Of a DNA stretch of 64,000 nt, positions 54,690 to 62,556 are shown piece by piece. The stretch is from NCBI RefSeq assembly GCF_002924445.1, contig NZ_PIGG01000068.1, positions 79,095 through 143,094 on the forward strand, read 5' to 3'. Made by a program: the position numbers and the translations under genes. The notes beneath the pieces were generated by a model. It had not been told where the DNA came from. It saw nothing but the letters and a program-made list of their open reading frames with translations, and made no database searches. Position 1 is the first letter of the stretch; the number at the start of each line of letters is the position of its first letter. This DNA comes from Minwuia thermotolerans (lineage in GTDB: Bacteria > Pseudomonadota > Alphaproteobacteria > Minwuiales > Minwuiaceae).

Positions 54690-54748
54690 GCCTGCCGAGC
54701 CCCACACGCGATAGCCGCCTCCGGAGAGGCGGCTTCGTCGTGAGCGGC
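54690..54748 (+). repeat. 59-bp direct repeat, copy B
   Basis: See copy A at 53251. Four mismatches, and the palindromic core is identical. It lies just downstream of the HEPN module terminator and beside the end of the minus-strand gene at 54753. Confidence 0.85.
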
Positions 54749-54752
54749 AGCG

Positions 54753-55118
54753 CTACCACCAGGATGTGTAGAAGACCGTCGCGCCAGCCTCGATGAGTTC
54801 GCGCGCCTTGGCGACGAAGGCCAGGTCGCCCTCGGTTTCGGAGCCGTTCGAGGCGCCGAAGAAGAAGCCCTCGGTGTGCGGCAGTGCGCCCGCCTTGATG
54901 TCGGCCTCCAGCCGGTCGATGTCGGCCGCGGTGAGCTGCACGTTGACGCAGTTGAAGACGGGGCTCGTGCCGCCCTTCTCGCCGTAGAGGCGCTCCATCC
55001 AGCCGTGCAGGTTCGGATGCTTGCGCCAGTAGAAAATCTCCGTGGCACCCTCGGCGCTGAAGTCGACCTCGTCGGCGATCTGCTGGTCAGTCGCGAACGC
55101 ATACATATCCAGTCCCAT
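54753..55118 (-). CDS. Conserved mobile-element protein (MGLDMYA family)
   Basis: A 121-residue protein with MGLDMYAFATDQQ, EIFYWRKHPNLHGWMERLYGEKG, FNCVNVQLTAADIDRLEADI and GFFFGAS ending in VFYTSWW. This pattern recurs in phage and plasmid proteins sometimes mislabelled as phosphoglycerate kinase. The true function is unknown to me. It is a compact alpha/beta protein without membrane segments. ATG at 55118 is the clear start, and the gene is in good codon use for the element. Confidence 0.75.
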   Translation of the reverse strand: MGLDMYAFATDQQIADEVDFSAEGATEIFYWRKHPNLHGWMERLYGEKGGTSPVFNCVNVQLTAADIDRLEADIKAGALPHTEGFFFGASNGSETEGDLAFVAKARELIEAGATVFYTSWW

Positions 55119-55571
55119 GTCTCGATCCTTTCGTTGTTGGTTGTCCGTCCCAAGGACGCGGATCGACAGGCCGGGCGGGATGAGCCGACGCCGTCATGCG
55201 CAACACGGTGTGGGCGCGGGCAGCGCATTGACGGCAAGGCGCCGTCCGGCAGAGACGCGGAATCCTTCCGAGGGACGGCAACCGCGAAAGGACGAGACGG
55301 GATCAGGATGGATGGCGCGATCGGAGCAGCGGGGCGCCGATCAGGCAGGTCGCACTGAATGCAGCATCCCATGGCGCAAGTACGGGGTGTCAGCCATGGC
55401 ATTTCCAGGGGCCGACATAAGGCGGTAGTGACCGAAACATCTTGAGCCGTATGGCCTCACCGCTTTGCATCTAACCCTCGCTCTAGGAGCGACGTAAGCG
55501 GCGTCTCGGTCCGTGTTCCTGACAACCACATACAGGGAACCGCCGTCCGCAAGGGCGGCGGCCGGATAGCC
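55119..55571. other. Divergent non-coding region
   Basis: About 450 bp between a minus-strand and a plus-strand gene, so it should contain both promoters. It is GC-rich with several short hairpins, for example CCGCCGTCCGC with GGGCGGCGG near 55541. No operator or gene is recognised. Confidence 0.5.
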
Positions 55572-56048
55572 ATGACCTTGACCATTACCATCAACCGGCG
55601 CGCTTTTGTCTACACGGTCGTCTACGGCTTCATGGGGCTTCTCGCGAGCGCCATGGTGGGCGCGTTGAGCGCAGCCGTCTTCGGTGCCCAGGCCTTCTTC
55701 GCCGGAATGATCGTCGGCATATGTGTGCTGACGGTGCCGGGCTGGTTCTTCATCTTCGACAGGGGGATCCACTACCAGAAGAACCCGGGGGGACACGCCG
55801 GTAACATCCTCGACGCTGTGTGCATCTTGCCCAGCGCCATGGCGCTGGCGGCACTCGTCTTTTCCGGTATCGGCCCGATCTTCGATGCGGCCTACGGGGC
55901 CGGCAGTGCGGGCGGCCTCATCCTCAGGCTGTTGGTTGGCTTCTGCGCACTGGTCGCCGGCGCTGCTATCGGTATCTGGATCGCCAATGGAATCCGCGTG
56001 ATGCTGCGTGCCATGAACGCCGCGATCGACCGGATGACCACGCCTTAA
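55572..56048 (+). CDS. Membrane protein of unknown function
   Basis: A 158-residue protein with four hydrophobic segments (about residues 12-35, 42-62, 80-103 and 116-140), short loops and a basic N-terminus. It has no motif that I recognise. ATG at 55572 lies after GGATAGCC, a weak ribosome-binding site. It ends at a strong terminator and appears to be monocistronic. Confidence 0.65.
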   Translation: MTLTITINRRAFVYTVVYGFMGLLASAMVGALSAAVFGAQAFFAGMIVGICVLTVPGWFFIFDRGIHYQKNPGGHAGNILDAVCILPSAMALAALVFSGIGPIFDAAYGAGSAGGLILRLLVGFCALVAGAAIGIWIANGIRVMLRAMNAAIDRMTTP

Positions 56049-56062
56049 ACCTTTAAGCGACT

Positions 56063-56095
56063 ACCCCTCCCGTATACGCGGGAGGGGTTCTTTTT
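56063..56095 (+). terminator. Rho-independent terminator
   Basis: A 10-bp stem, ACCCCTCCCG (56063-56072) with CGGGAGGGGT (56079-56088), then TCTTTTT. Confidence 0.9.
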
Positions 56096-56221
56096 GTGAG
56101 GGTTGCTCAGGGGCGGCGTTACGGCAATGAGGCCGTGAACAACCGGCCCGAGATGCCTCGGTCCGATCATCCGGTTGCGACTGGCATGGGGCCGTTGTGC
56201 TGTTCCCTATGCGCGATGGTG

Positions 56222-56521
56222 TCAGTCGACCGGCACCTCGATGTCGACGTGCGGTGGCCGCGGCTGGGCGGCGATGAAATAGCCGAGCCGGTTCACGAAG
56301 TGGAACCCGCTCAGGACATAGAGGGTGTCGTCGTCGCCCTCGACCAGCGTCCAGACGCGGTCGGCAGGCGTGTCACGAACATGCGCCAACTCCGGGCCGA
56401 AGGTCTCGAACATCAGGCCGTCGAAGGGTGCGCTCTTGGTGAGCGCGTTGGTCACGGGCCGGTAGGCCTCAAGCCACTCGTCGTAGGCCATCGTTAAATG
56501 CGGAAATGTTGAATTCGTCAT
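56222..56521 (-). CDS. Small acidic hypothetical protein
   Basis: A 99-residue protein: MTNSTFPHLTMAYDEWLEAYRPVTNAL, then ADRVWTLVEGDDDTLYVLSGFHFVNRLGYFIAAQPRPPHVDIEV. On the minus strand AAGGAG lies about 8 nt before the ATG at 56521, supporting translation. The pattern resembles small plasmid proteins of conjugative elements, but I cannot assign a family. It is probably in one unit with the two minus-strand genes upstream (56586 and 56891). Confidence 0.65.
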   Translation of the reverse strand: MTNSTFPHLTMAYDEWLEAYRPVTNALTKSAPFDGLMFETFGPELAHVRDTPADRVWTLVEGDDDTLYVLSGFHFVNRLGYFIAAQPRPPHVDIEVPVD

Positions 56522-56585
56522 CGGTCAATCTCCTTGTCAGATATGCAGCGCCCCGCCGAAGCGGGGCAGGTTGAAATGGCGCCGA

Positions 56586-56828
56586 TCATCGCTGCTCGGC
56601 CTCCGGCTGATACGCGCCGATATAGTATGTGGTCAGCTCGTGCTGCTCGCCGTCAGCGGGGCCGAGGTCAGGCTCTTCACCGTTGGTGAAGCGCGAAAGC
56701 GCGACCGCTCCCGGATCGTTGATGTCGTCGGTGAGGGCGACGACGTACCGGTAAACGGTGAGCTGCTCGACGGCGATCTCGGCGTACTCCGCGCTGCGCG
56801 TCGGATCGTTGGTTGTCATCGTATGCAT
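56586..56828 (-). CDS. Small acidic hypothetical protein
   Basis: An 80-residue protein with PTRSAEYAEIAVEQLTVYRYVVALTDDINDPGAVALSRFTNGEEPDLGPADGEQHE. It is acidic and probably a small alpha/beta fold. AAAGGAG precedes the ATG at 56828 by about 8 nt; an ATG at 56819 is also in frame. Function unknown. It lies between the DUF736 gene and the 56222 gene on the same strand. Confidence 0.65.
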   Translation of the reverse strand: MHTMTTNDPTRSAEYAEIAVEQLTVYRYVVALTDDINDPGAVALSRFTNGEEPDLGPADGEQHELTTYYIGAYQPEAEQR

Positions 56829-56890
56829 AATCGAAATCTCCTTTGTTGAAATGGGCGGCCCCGCCGCCGGAGCGGCGGGGCCGGTTGCCG

Positions 56891-57181
56891 TCAGCGGGCC
56901 CAGATGAGGGTCGGCTTGCCGTTGCGGTCGACGAGGTTGGCGTAGACCGGGGCCGGGAAGCTCGGGTCGTCCAGCTTCACCGAGATGTAGCTGTTGCCGC
57001 CCTTGCTGGTGCGGTTCCAGGCGGCGCCGATCTCGGCCGTGCCCGCCATCACACGGAAGTCGGGGGCGTTCTCGCCGCCGTTCTCGACGGGGGTCAGCGC
57101 CACCTTGGCCTTGAAGGTCAGGGTCCGGATGTCACCGTTGTAGCCGCTGTCGGTCTTCGTGAAAGTGCCGATGGTTGCCAT
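56891..57181 (-). CDS. DUF736 family protein
   Basis: A 96-residue protein: MATIGTFTKTDSGYNGDIRTLTFKAKVALTPVENGGENAPDFRVMAG, then EIGAAWNRTSKGGNSYISVKLDDPSFPAPVYANLV. This is a full DUF736 protein, a small beta-rich family found almost only on alphaproteobacterial conjugative plasmids and islands near transfer genes. Its function is unknown. The ATG at 57181 is preceded by AAAGGAGA. It is the first gene of a three-gene minus-strand set. Confidence 0.88.
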   Translation of the reverse strand: MATIGTFTKTDSGYNGDIRTLTFKAKVALTPVENGGENAPDFRVMAGTAEIGAAWNRTSKGGNSYISVKLDDPSFPAPVYANLVDRNGKPTLIWAR

Positions 57182-57873
57182 GTCGAAGTCTCCTTTCAGT
57201 TCGTTGGAGGCCGCGCCCGTCGCGACCTTTCCATGGCCAGCCAAAGGCGCCGGATAGAGCCGGCCCCTGCACCCGCCAGGGCGGAAGCGGAGCGGACGAC
57301 GGCAAGCGGACTGTTTCTTGGCTGCGCGAGGAAGGCCGGCAGGCCGGGGAAGAAACCGACCGCGCGCCGTTGCGGGGACCGGCGCCGGCGCCAGGTCTGC
57401 CATGCGAAGGAAAGGGCGCAGGGCGCGTGTGGCTCACCGACTGAAAGGTGACGTGGCAACCCGTCGGGCGATCACACGACGGGCGGCTGCGACGCCATCC
57501 GGGGACAGGCACTGACCGGCAATGCCAGTTGGCCGGGCGAGACGGGGCCAAGAGATGCCGGCTTTCTTGTGATGGCGCGGATTGGCGACGAAAGTCGGCG
57601 CGGCCGGCTCGTCACAGGGAAAGGGCGGTTCCGCATATCGCCCGGAGAATGTGGCCGTGCGAACGGTCTATTCTCGGTTCGGCACAGCCGCGGCGTGGCA
57701 GCCGACTTCCATTGCGTCGAAGACGGCAACAGCCCCGTTCGGCAACGAAAACGGCTTTCCGCAAATCTGTTCGATTATTCTATGGGGAACGGTTGAATAG
57801 CGAGCTTATCGTTACAAGAACAGATTAAGCTTCTTTTCCTTTTCCTGAATACTTCTGGGAGCTGCGCGCAGCA
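57182..57873. other. Long non-coding region
   Basis: About 690 bp. The part at 57330-57420 resembles the leader at 52665-52760. Several short open frames exist on both strands, but none has a ribosome-binding site together with plausible protein sequence. The last 60 bp before the next gene are more AT-rich and may hold its promoter. Confidence 0.5.
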
Positions 57874-58575
57874 ATGCGGCGCGGTTTCGATACTACTATG
57901 TCCAATGTTCCTTCCGAGGAAGAGTTTCTCGCAGCGCTTGATACGGTGCGGGCGTACCTCGAAGCGGAGAACCCGGTCGAGGCGGAGTGCACCTTCGACT
58001 TCCGTGACGGGAACGGTCCCGTTCCGGCCCGACGGCACATCAACCCTGACGGCTCGGAAGGCGGCTGGGTCGCCGAGACGGCCGATGTCGCCGAGACGGC
58101 CCGTGTTGGTCCCGACGCGGTGGTCTTCGGCAACGCTCGGGTCCACGGCAACGCTCGGGTCCACGGCAACGCCCGTGTCTTTGGCCACGCCAAGGTCGAT
58201 GACAACGCCCAGGTCGACCACGCGTGGATCTCCGGCCACGCGTGGGTCTTCGGCAACGCGTGGGCCTACGGCGCTGTGGAGGTCTCGGGCAACGCTCGGG
58301 TCCACGGCAACGCTCGGGTCCGCGGCATCGCCCGTGTCTTTGGCCACGCCCAGGTTGGTGACAACGCGTGGGTCTATGGCAACGCGTGGGCCTACGGTGC
58401 TGCGGTGGTCTCGGGCAACGCTCGGGTCCGCGGCAACGTTCGGGTCCTCAGCAACGCCCGTGTCTTTGACGATGCGCATGTCTCTGGCTACGCCCAGGTC
58501 GGCGACAACGCTTGGGTCTGCGGCGCTGCTCGCATCTCGGGCAACACCGAACTCCGCTCCGGTTTCCACTGCTAA
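57874..58575 (+). CDS. Left-handed beta-helix repeat protein
   Basis: A 233-residue protein (225 if it starts at ATG 57898). Residues about 1-70 are acidic, ending GGWVAETADVAETARVG. From there to the end it consists of about 24 six-residue turns of the type GNARVH/GNARVF/GHAKVD/DNAWVY, that is x-N-A-x-V-x hexapeptides forming a left-handed beta-helix as in YdcK-like and polymer-forming proteins. At DNA level the turns are near-identical 18-bp units (CAACGCTCGGGTCCACGG). The role is unknown. No acyltransferase loop is inserted in the helix. Confidence 0.75.
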   Translation: MRRGFDTTMSNVPSEEEFLAALDTVRAYLEAENPVEAECTFDFRDGNGPVPARRHINPDGSEGGWVAETADVAETARVGPDAVVFGNARVHGNARVHGNARVFGHAKVDDNAQVDHAWISGHAWVFGNAWAYGAVEVSGNARVHGNARVRGIARVFGHAQVGDNAWVYGNAWAYGAAVVSGNARVRGNVRVLSNARVFDDAHVSGYAQVGDNAWVCGAARISGNTELRSGFHC

Positions 58576-58578
58576 CGA

Positions 58579-58612
58579 AAAACCCTCTCGCTTTGGCGGG
58601 AGGGTTTTCTTT
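58579..58612 (+). terminator. Rho-independent terminator
   Basis: AAAACCCTCTCG (58579-58590) pairs with CGGGAGGGTTTT (58597-58608) with one G-U pair, and the arm ends in TTTTCTTTT. Confidence 0.88.
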
Positions 58613-59042
58613 TGGCCGCTACCGCCGCCTCGGTCCGCGCAGCAACCGCAGCAGTGCGCGGGTTACGGTGTGACCCGGCGAAATGCGGAAAGGTTGTTGG
58701 CCCTGAAACGTTTTAGATTGATTGTATTCGGCAGGGTAATGGTTAATGTTTCCTTGGAATACCTTTTTAAGAATTCAACAATAAAAATCATAAAAACAAG
58801 TATATTTATTGATAAAAATATTAAAGAGCAATATATTACTAGAAATCTCCTTTTCTTTTTCTATCCACCCAAGGGCGCTGGCGCTACGCGCAGAAGTGCG
58901 CTCGGGGTGGCGCGGACGGCATCAAGTTCACGTTCAGCGACACCACGCTTCAATCCTGCGGTGGCGCAGCCCCTCCGCGGAGGGGCTGCCCACTCCCTGT
59001 TCCTTTGACTTTTAACCTCCGATTGCACATCGAGAGATATAA
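58613..59042. other. AT-rich island and palindrome before the DUF4870 gene
   Basis: From about 58700 to 58865 the DNA is strikingly AT-rich compared with its GC-rich surroundings. It carries only a short lysine/isoleucine-rich open frame starting at ATG 58740, with no family. A perfect 24-bp palindrome GCAGCCCCTCCG/CGGAGGGGCTGC lies at 58966-58989, followed by CCACTCCCTGTTCCTTT, and could end transcription from the left. Confidence 0.5.
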
Positions 59043-59474
59043 ATGAGCGACAATTCCCCCAATCCCGAGCAGCCGGGAGGTGGCAATCAGAACGACGCGC
59101 CCGAGTCCACCACCACGCCGGTGAACAAGGATGACGCCAGCGTCGCCGCGCTGATCCACGTGGTCGGTCTGCTCAACTTCTTCAGCGGCTTCCTGGGCAC
59201 CATCGTTCAGGCCATCATCTGGCTGGCCAAGGGCGTGAGCGGCAACCAAGTCGATCGTCACGGCCGCGCGGCGCTGAACTTCCAGGTTTCCTGGCTGATC
59301 TACAGCCTGGTGGCCTTCGGCCTCACTTCCATCACCGCGGGTCTGGCCATGCCGGTCCTGATGGTGGTGACTCTGGCCTTCGCGCTGGTTCAGCTCATCT
59401 GTGCCTTCAAGGGTGCGGCCACCGCCAAGCGCGGCGAGGATTACAAATATCCGCTCAGCATGAAGCTGTTCTGA
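59043..59474 (+). CDS. DUF4870-like membrane protein
   Basis: A 143-residue protein. The first 30 residues are Pro/Asn/Gly-rich (MSDNSPNPEQPGGGNQNDAPE). Then come DDASVAALIHVVGLLNFFSGFLGTIVQAIIWLAKG, DRHGRAALNFQVSWLIYSLVAFGL and a third hydrophobic segment. This layout, with the HGRAALNFQVSW motif, matches DUF4870 proteins of unknown function. ATG at 59043 follows CGAGAGAT. A clear terminator follows the stop. Confidence 0.8.
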   Translation: MSDNSPNPEQPGGGNQNDAPESTTTPVNKDDASVAALIHVVGLLNFFSGFLGTIVQAIIWLAKGVSGNQVDRHGRAALNFQVSWLIYSLVAFGLTSITAGLAMPVLMVVTLAFALVQLICAFKGAATAKRGEDYKYPLSMKLF

Positions 59475-59490
59475 TACCCTGCGTATCGAA

Positions 59491-59518
59491 AAAGCCCCGC
59501 CATTCGGCGGGGCTTTTG
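59491..59518 (+). terminator. Rho-independent terminator
   Basis: AGCCCCGCC (59493-59501) with GGCGGGGCT (59506-59514), flanked by AAA and TTTT. Confidence 0.9.
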
Positions 59519-59530
59519 CTATTGAATCTT

Positions 59531-59707
59531 CTACCGCCGCCTCGGTCCGCGCAGCAACCGCAGCAACGTTACGAGAATGGCGTAGCCCACCGGCACAGCG
59601 ATGGGGAAGCCCAGCAGCACCCAGAGAGTGTCGTCGGGGTCGCCGGTCATGTTGGTGACGATGGCCATGAGGGCGATGACGATGATCGCGCCGAGAATGG
59701 TGCCCAT
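59531..59707 (-). CDS. Small two-segment membrane protein
   Basis: A 58-residue protein, MGTILGAIIVIALMAIVTNMTGDPDDTLWVLLGFPIAVPVGYAILVTLLRLL with a basic tail RGPRRR. It has two membrane segments with an acidic turn. ATG at 59707 follows GGAGGACACGACC on the minus strand. Function unknown. It sits directly downstream of the ParB-family gene. Confidence 0.6.
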   Translation of the reverse strand: MGTILGAIIVIALMAIVTNMTGDPDDTLWVLLGFPIAVPVGYAILVTLLRLLRGPRRR

Positions 59708-59771
59708 GGTCGTGTCCTCCGTGTTCGGATGAAAGGAAAGGCGGCGCAGCCGCAGCCGCGCCGCCGAAGGG

Positions 59772-61568
59772 TTAGGCCGCGTCCGCGACGGCCTCGGTGG
59801 TCTCGACAGGCTCCGCCTCGGACTCGGCAGCATCGTCTGCGGCCTCCCCCTGCTCGGCAGTCACGGCGGGGAAGTGCATCGCCCCCGGCAGCCAGTCGCG
59901 CCCCTTGCGGTCATGCGCGGGCGCGTCGTCGGCGGCGTCCTTGGTACGCTCGAAATGCCGCGCCAAGGCCTCGACCATGGCCTTCTTGGTGTAGTCCTTG
60001 AGACGGCCCATGCGCTTCACCGCGCCGCTTTCCTTGGCGATGGCCTCCAACTGGTCCTTGCGGCGGCGGGACAGGAACGCCGCGTCAGGCCGCCAGTGGT
60101 TGCGCATATCCACCTCAAGGTCGGCGGCGATGCGGTTGAACAGGCTCTCGCCGTCGTCCAGCGCGTCCATATCGCCCTGCCCGAAGGTCAGCGCCGTCAG
60201 CAGCAGGTGAAGCTGTTCGAGCTCTGCGTCGGTCAAGCCCTGCACGGCCTCATAGAGGGCGAGTGGCTCCTTGCGACTACGCAAAAGCTGCTCCCACGCC
60301 CCACGCGTCGGCGCGGCATAGGGGGAACTGTCGGCCTCGATGCCGAGCGCCTGCGCCGTTTCCCCGGCCTCTCGTTCGATGGCGGTATAGCTGGTGGGTT
60401 GCACCTCAGCTTCCGCGAAGTAGGCCAGCGCCGGATGCGGGTCGAGATGGATGCGCCCCGTCCAGTCATAGCCCTGCATCATGCCGATGACAGCCACTTC
60501 CTTCGCCTTGCGGGGATTGGCGAGAAGCGCCTCCATCACGGCAAGGCTCTTGTGGGCACTCACCATGCGGATGACGGGGCCGGAATATTCCGGCTTGGGC
60601 TTTGGTGTGCCGGGGGCTTCGCTGGTATCCTCGGACACGCTCTGGCGGACTTCACGCTTGACCAGCCCCTCGCGCACCTGCACCCGCCCCGATGGGGCGA
60701 ACTGGATGACCACGCCGCCCGGCTCGCCGTCCTCGGCTTCGCGGTACTGCCACCACGGCACGTAAGCCTCGTGCACCACCTCCACGAAAGCTGCCGTCCG
60801 GCGGTGGGTGTCGGCCAACTGCTCGACGGCCTCGGATTGCAGCCGATAGAACTGCTCCATGTCGTCGAAGAAGGTGTTGGCCTCATCCGCGAACAGGTCG
60901 GCGGTGTAGGTGCCCTCGTACTTCTCCAGCGGGAAGATGGCGAGCGCCACGGACGGCTTCTCGCCGGTCAGGATGCTGCGGATGTCGTCGGCATCGTAAT
61001 GCCAGCCCTGCTGAAGCCGCTCGATGACGGCGCGCTGCTGGTCGTGAGTGCCGAGCGTCAGCGCCTCGGCCACGGACAGGGGCACCTCGCCTTCCCGCAC
61101 CAAAACTTTCACCTCGTCACAGAGGGAAGCCAGCGCGACGCGGCGCTTGACGGTCAGTGCCGACACGCCCGCCTTCGCGGCCACGTCCTCAAGGCTCGCC
61201 CCGTCCGCCAGCAGGCTGGCGAACGCCTCGGCCTCGTCCATGGGCGGCAACTGCTCACGCTGGATATTCTCGATGGTGGCCAGCCGCAGGGTGTCGGCGG
61301 AGGACAGCCGCTTGCGGATGTCCACGGGCACGGGATGGTCGGCGGGGATGTCGCCGCGCTCGGCCAGAAGCCGCAGCGCCCGATAGCGCCGTTCGCCGGA
61401 GACGATGTCGTAGCCTTTGCCCTTGCGCGGGCGCACGACAAGGTTCTGCAGAAGCCCGTCCGTCTTGATGGATGCGGCCAGCCCCTCAAGGGCGGCAACG
61501 TCCATGCTGGTGCGCGGGTTCGCCTTCGGCGGGTTCAACTGGTCGAGGGTGATGGTCTCGATGGTCAT
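59772..61568 (-). CDS. ParB/RepB/Spo0J-family nuclease-domain protein, long form
   Basis: A 598-residue protein. The N-terminal ParB domain (ITLDQLNPPKANPRTSMDVAALEGLAASIKTDGLLQNLVVRP) carries the CTP-binding box GYDIVSGERRYRALRLLAE and the IENIQREQLPPMDEAEAFASLL segment. An HTH follows (SLEDVAAKAGVSALTVKRRVALASL). The remaining 350 residues are acidic and poorly conserved, ending in an Ala/Glu-rich tail. Long ParB-like proteins of this type occur on conjugative elements beside DUF736 genes. It is far from the ParA gene, so it need not be its partner. ATG at 61568 follows GAAAGGACG. Confidence 0.88.
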   Translation of the reverse strand: MTIETITLDQLNPPKANPRTSMDVAALEGLAASIKTDGLLQNLVVRPRKGKGYDIVSGERRYRALRLLAERGDIPADHPVPVDIRKRLSSADTLRLATIENIQREQLPPMDEAEAFASLLADGASLEDVAAKAGVSALTVKRRVALASLCDEVKVLVREGEVPLSVAEALTLGTHDQQRAVIERLQQGWHYDADDIRSILTGEKPSVALAIFPLEKYEGTYTADLFADEANTFFDDMEQFYRLQSEAVEQLADTHRRTAAFVEVVHEAYVPWWQYREAEDGEPGGVVIQFAPSGRVQVREGLVKREVRQSVSEDTSEAPGTPKPKPEYSGPVIRMVSAHKSLAVMEALLANPRKAKEVAVIGMMQGYDWTGRIHLDPHPALAYFAEAEVQPTSYTAIEREAGETAQALGIEADSSPYAAPTRGAWEQLLRSRKEPLALYEAVQGLTDAELEQLHLLLTALTFGQGDMDALDDGESLFNRIAADLEVDMRNHWRPDAAFLSRRRKDQLEAIAKESGAVKRMGRLKDYTKKAMVEALARHFERTKDAADDAPAHDRKGRDWLPGAMHFPAVTAEQGEAADDAAESEAEPVETTEAVADAA

Positions 61569-61612
61569 GATTTCGTCCTTTCGTGTTTTCTGGATTTCGT
61601 TACGGGTTGCCG

Positions 61613-62086
61613 TCACGCCGCGCGGGCGGCGTGAACGGGATGGAGCGGGCGCATGGTCGCGCCCTCGGGGATGAAGGCGGCGGGGCCGCCGGTGCTGTCG
61701 CGGCGCGCCACTTCCAGATGGCAGGGCATCCAGCCGGTGGACGTGCCGACGATGAAGCGACGGCGATTGCCGTCCGGCTCGGTCACCTCCACCCGCCAGC
61801 CCTCATGGCCGCACAAGGCGGGGGAGAGCTCGGCGGGGCACCGCGCGCCGGTGATGGCGTGGTGCGCCCGCCCGGCCTCCATGCAGGCGAGATAGGCGGC
61901 GAGATGGTCGGGACTGCCGGGTTCGGCATCCGGGACAAGCTCGGGCTTGCCCAGCCACGCGGCCACGGCGCGCATGCGCCGGTCGGCCACGTCGAAGCCC
62001 AGGCAGGAATAGCCGCCCCCGCAGGGAAAGACGTAAAGCCGTTGCTGCGCGTTGATGGTCGGGTGTCGGTCGTCGCGTTGGGTCAT
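61613..62086 (-). CDS. Hypothetical protein upstream of the ParB-like gene
   Basis: A 157-residue protein: LYVFPCGGGYSCLGFDVADRRMRAVAAWLGKPELVPDAEPGSPDHLAAYLACMEAGRAH, then GWRVEVTEPDGNRRRFIVGTSTGWMPCHLEVARRDSTGGPAA. It looks like a compact alpha/beta protein with four cysteines. I do not recognise the family. ATG at 62086 has GGAGGCAAGACC before it on the minus strand. The stop lies 44 nt before the ParB-like start, so they are probably one operon. Confidence 0.65.
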   Translation of the reverse strand: MTQRDDRHPTINAQQRLYVFPCGGGYSCLGFDVADRRMRAVAAWLGKPELVPDAEPGSPDHLAAYLACMEAGRAHHAITGARCPAELSPALCGHEGWRVEVTEPDGNRRRFIVGTSTGWMPCHLEVARRDSTGGPAAFIPEGATMRPLHPVHAARAA

Positions 62087-62486
62087 GGTCTTGCCTCCGT
62101 TCAGTTGCTCTCGGCGTCACAGGGCAAAGCCCCGCGCCTGAACCCCTGCCCAGCGGCGAGCGACCAAATCGAAAGGAACGAAGTGAGAGAGGTGTGGCGA
62201 GCGCCGGCTCAGTGCCGGGCGACAAGGCGGCCGCCCCCTGGGGCGCCAGTCCGGCCCAACACGGGAGCGCAAGCGAATGGAGCGGGCGGGGCCGGACGGC
62301 CGCCTTGGCCAAGCCCGGTGCGGCCGGCATAAGCTGGAGATGCAGGGTTCAAGCGCGCGGCACGCGCGCGCTCAACAAGACTGCGGCCCGACGGGCCGAC
62401 CGCTTGCGCCGTTCCGGGCAGGCTTTAGCCGCGGGCCCCGGTGCGGCGCACAAGGGGGCGTTGCGGGGGTATCCCCCGCTGACCTA
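62087..62486. other. Non-coding region left of the insertion sequence
   Basis: About 400 bp, GC-rich, which should hold the promoter of the minus-strand ParB operon. An open frame at 62194-62487 on the plus strand has no ribosome-binding site or sensible sequence. The insertion sequence begins at 62487. Confidence 0.5.
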
Positions 62487-62556
62487 ATGTCCTTTTGCAA
62501 GAAGAAAAAGTATATTGCTAAAGCAGTTTACTATTTCAACAAAAGGAGGAAGTAAT

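Noticed and set aside
58120..58550. CRISPR-like or satellite array of about 18-bp repeats
   Set aside because: The repeats are in frame and encode regular GNAxVx turns of a beta-helix protein, with no unique spacers.
62194..62487. 97-codon plus-strand open frame left of the IS
   Set aside because: Low-complexity Ala/Arg/Gly sequence, no ribosome-binding site, and it runs into the IS end.
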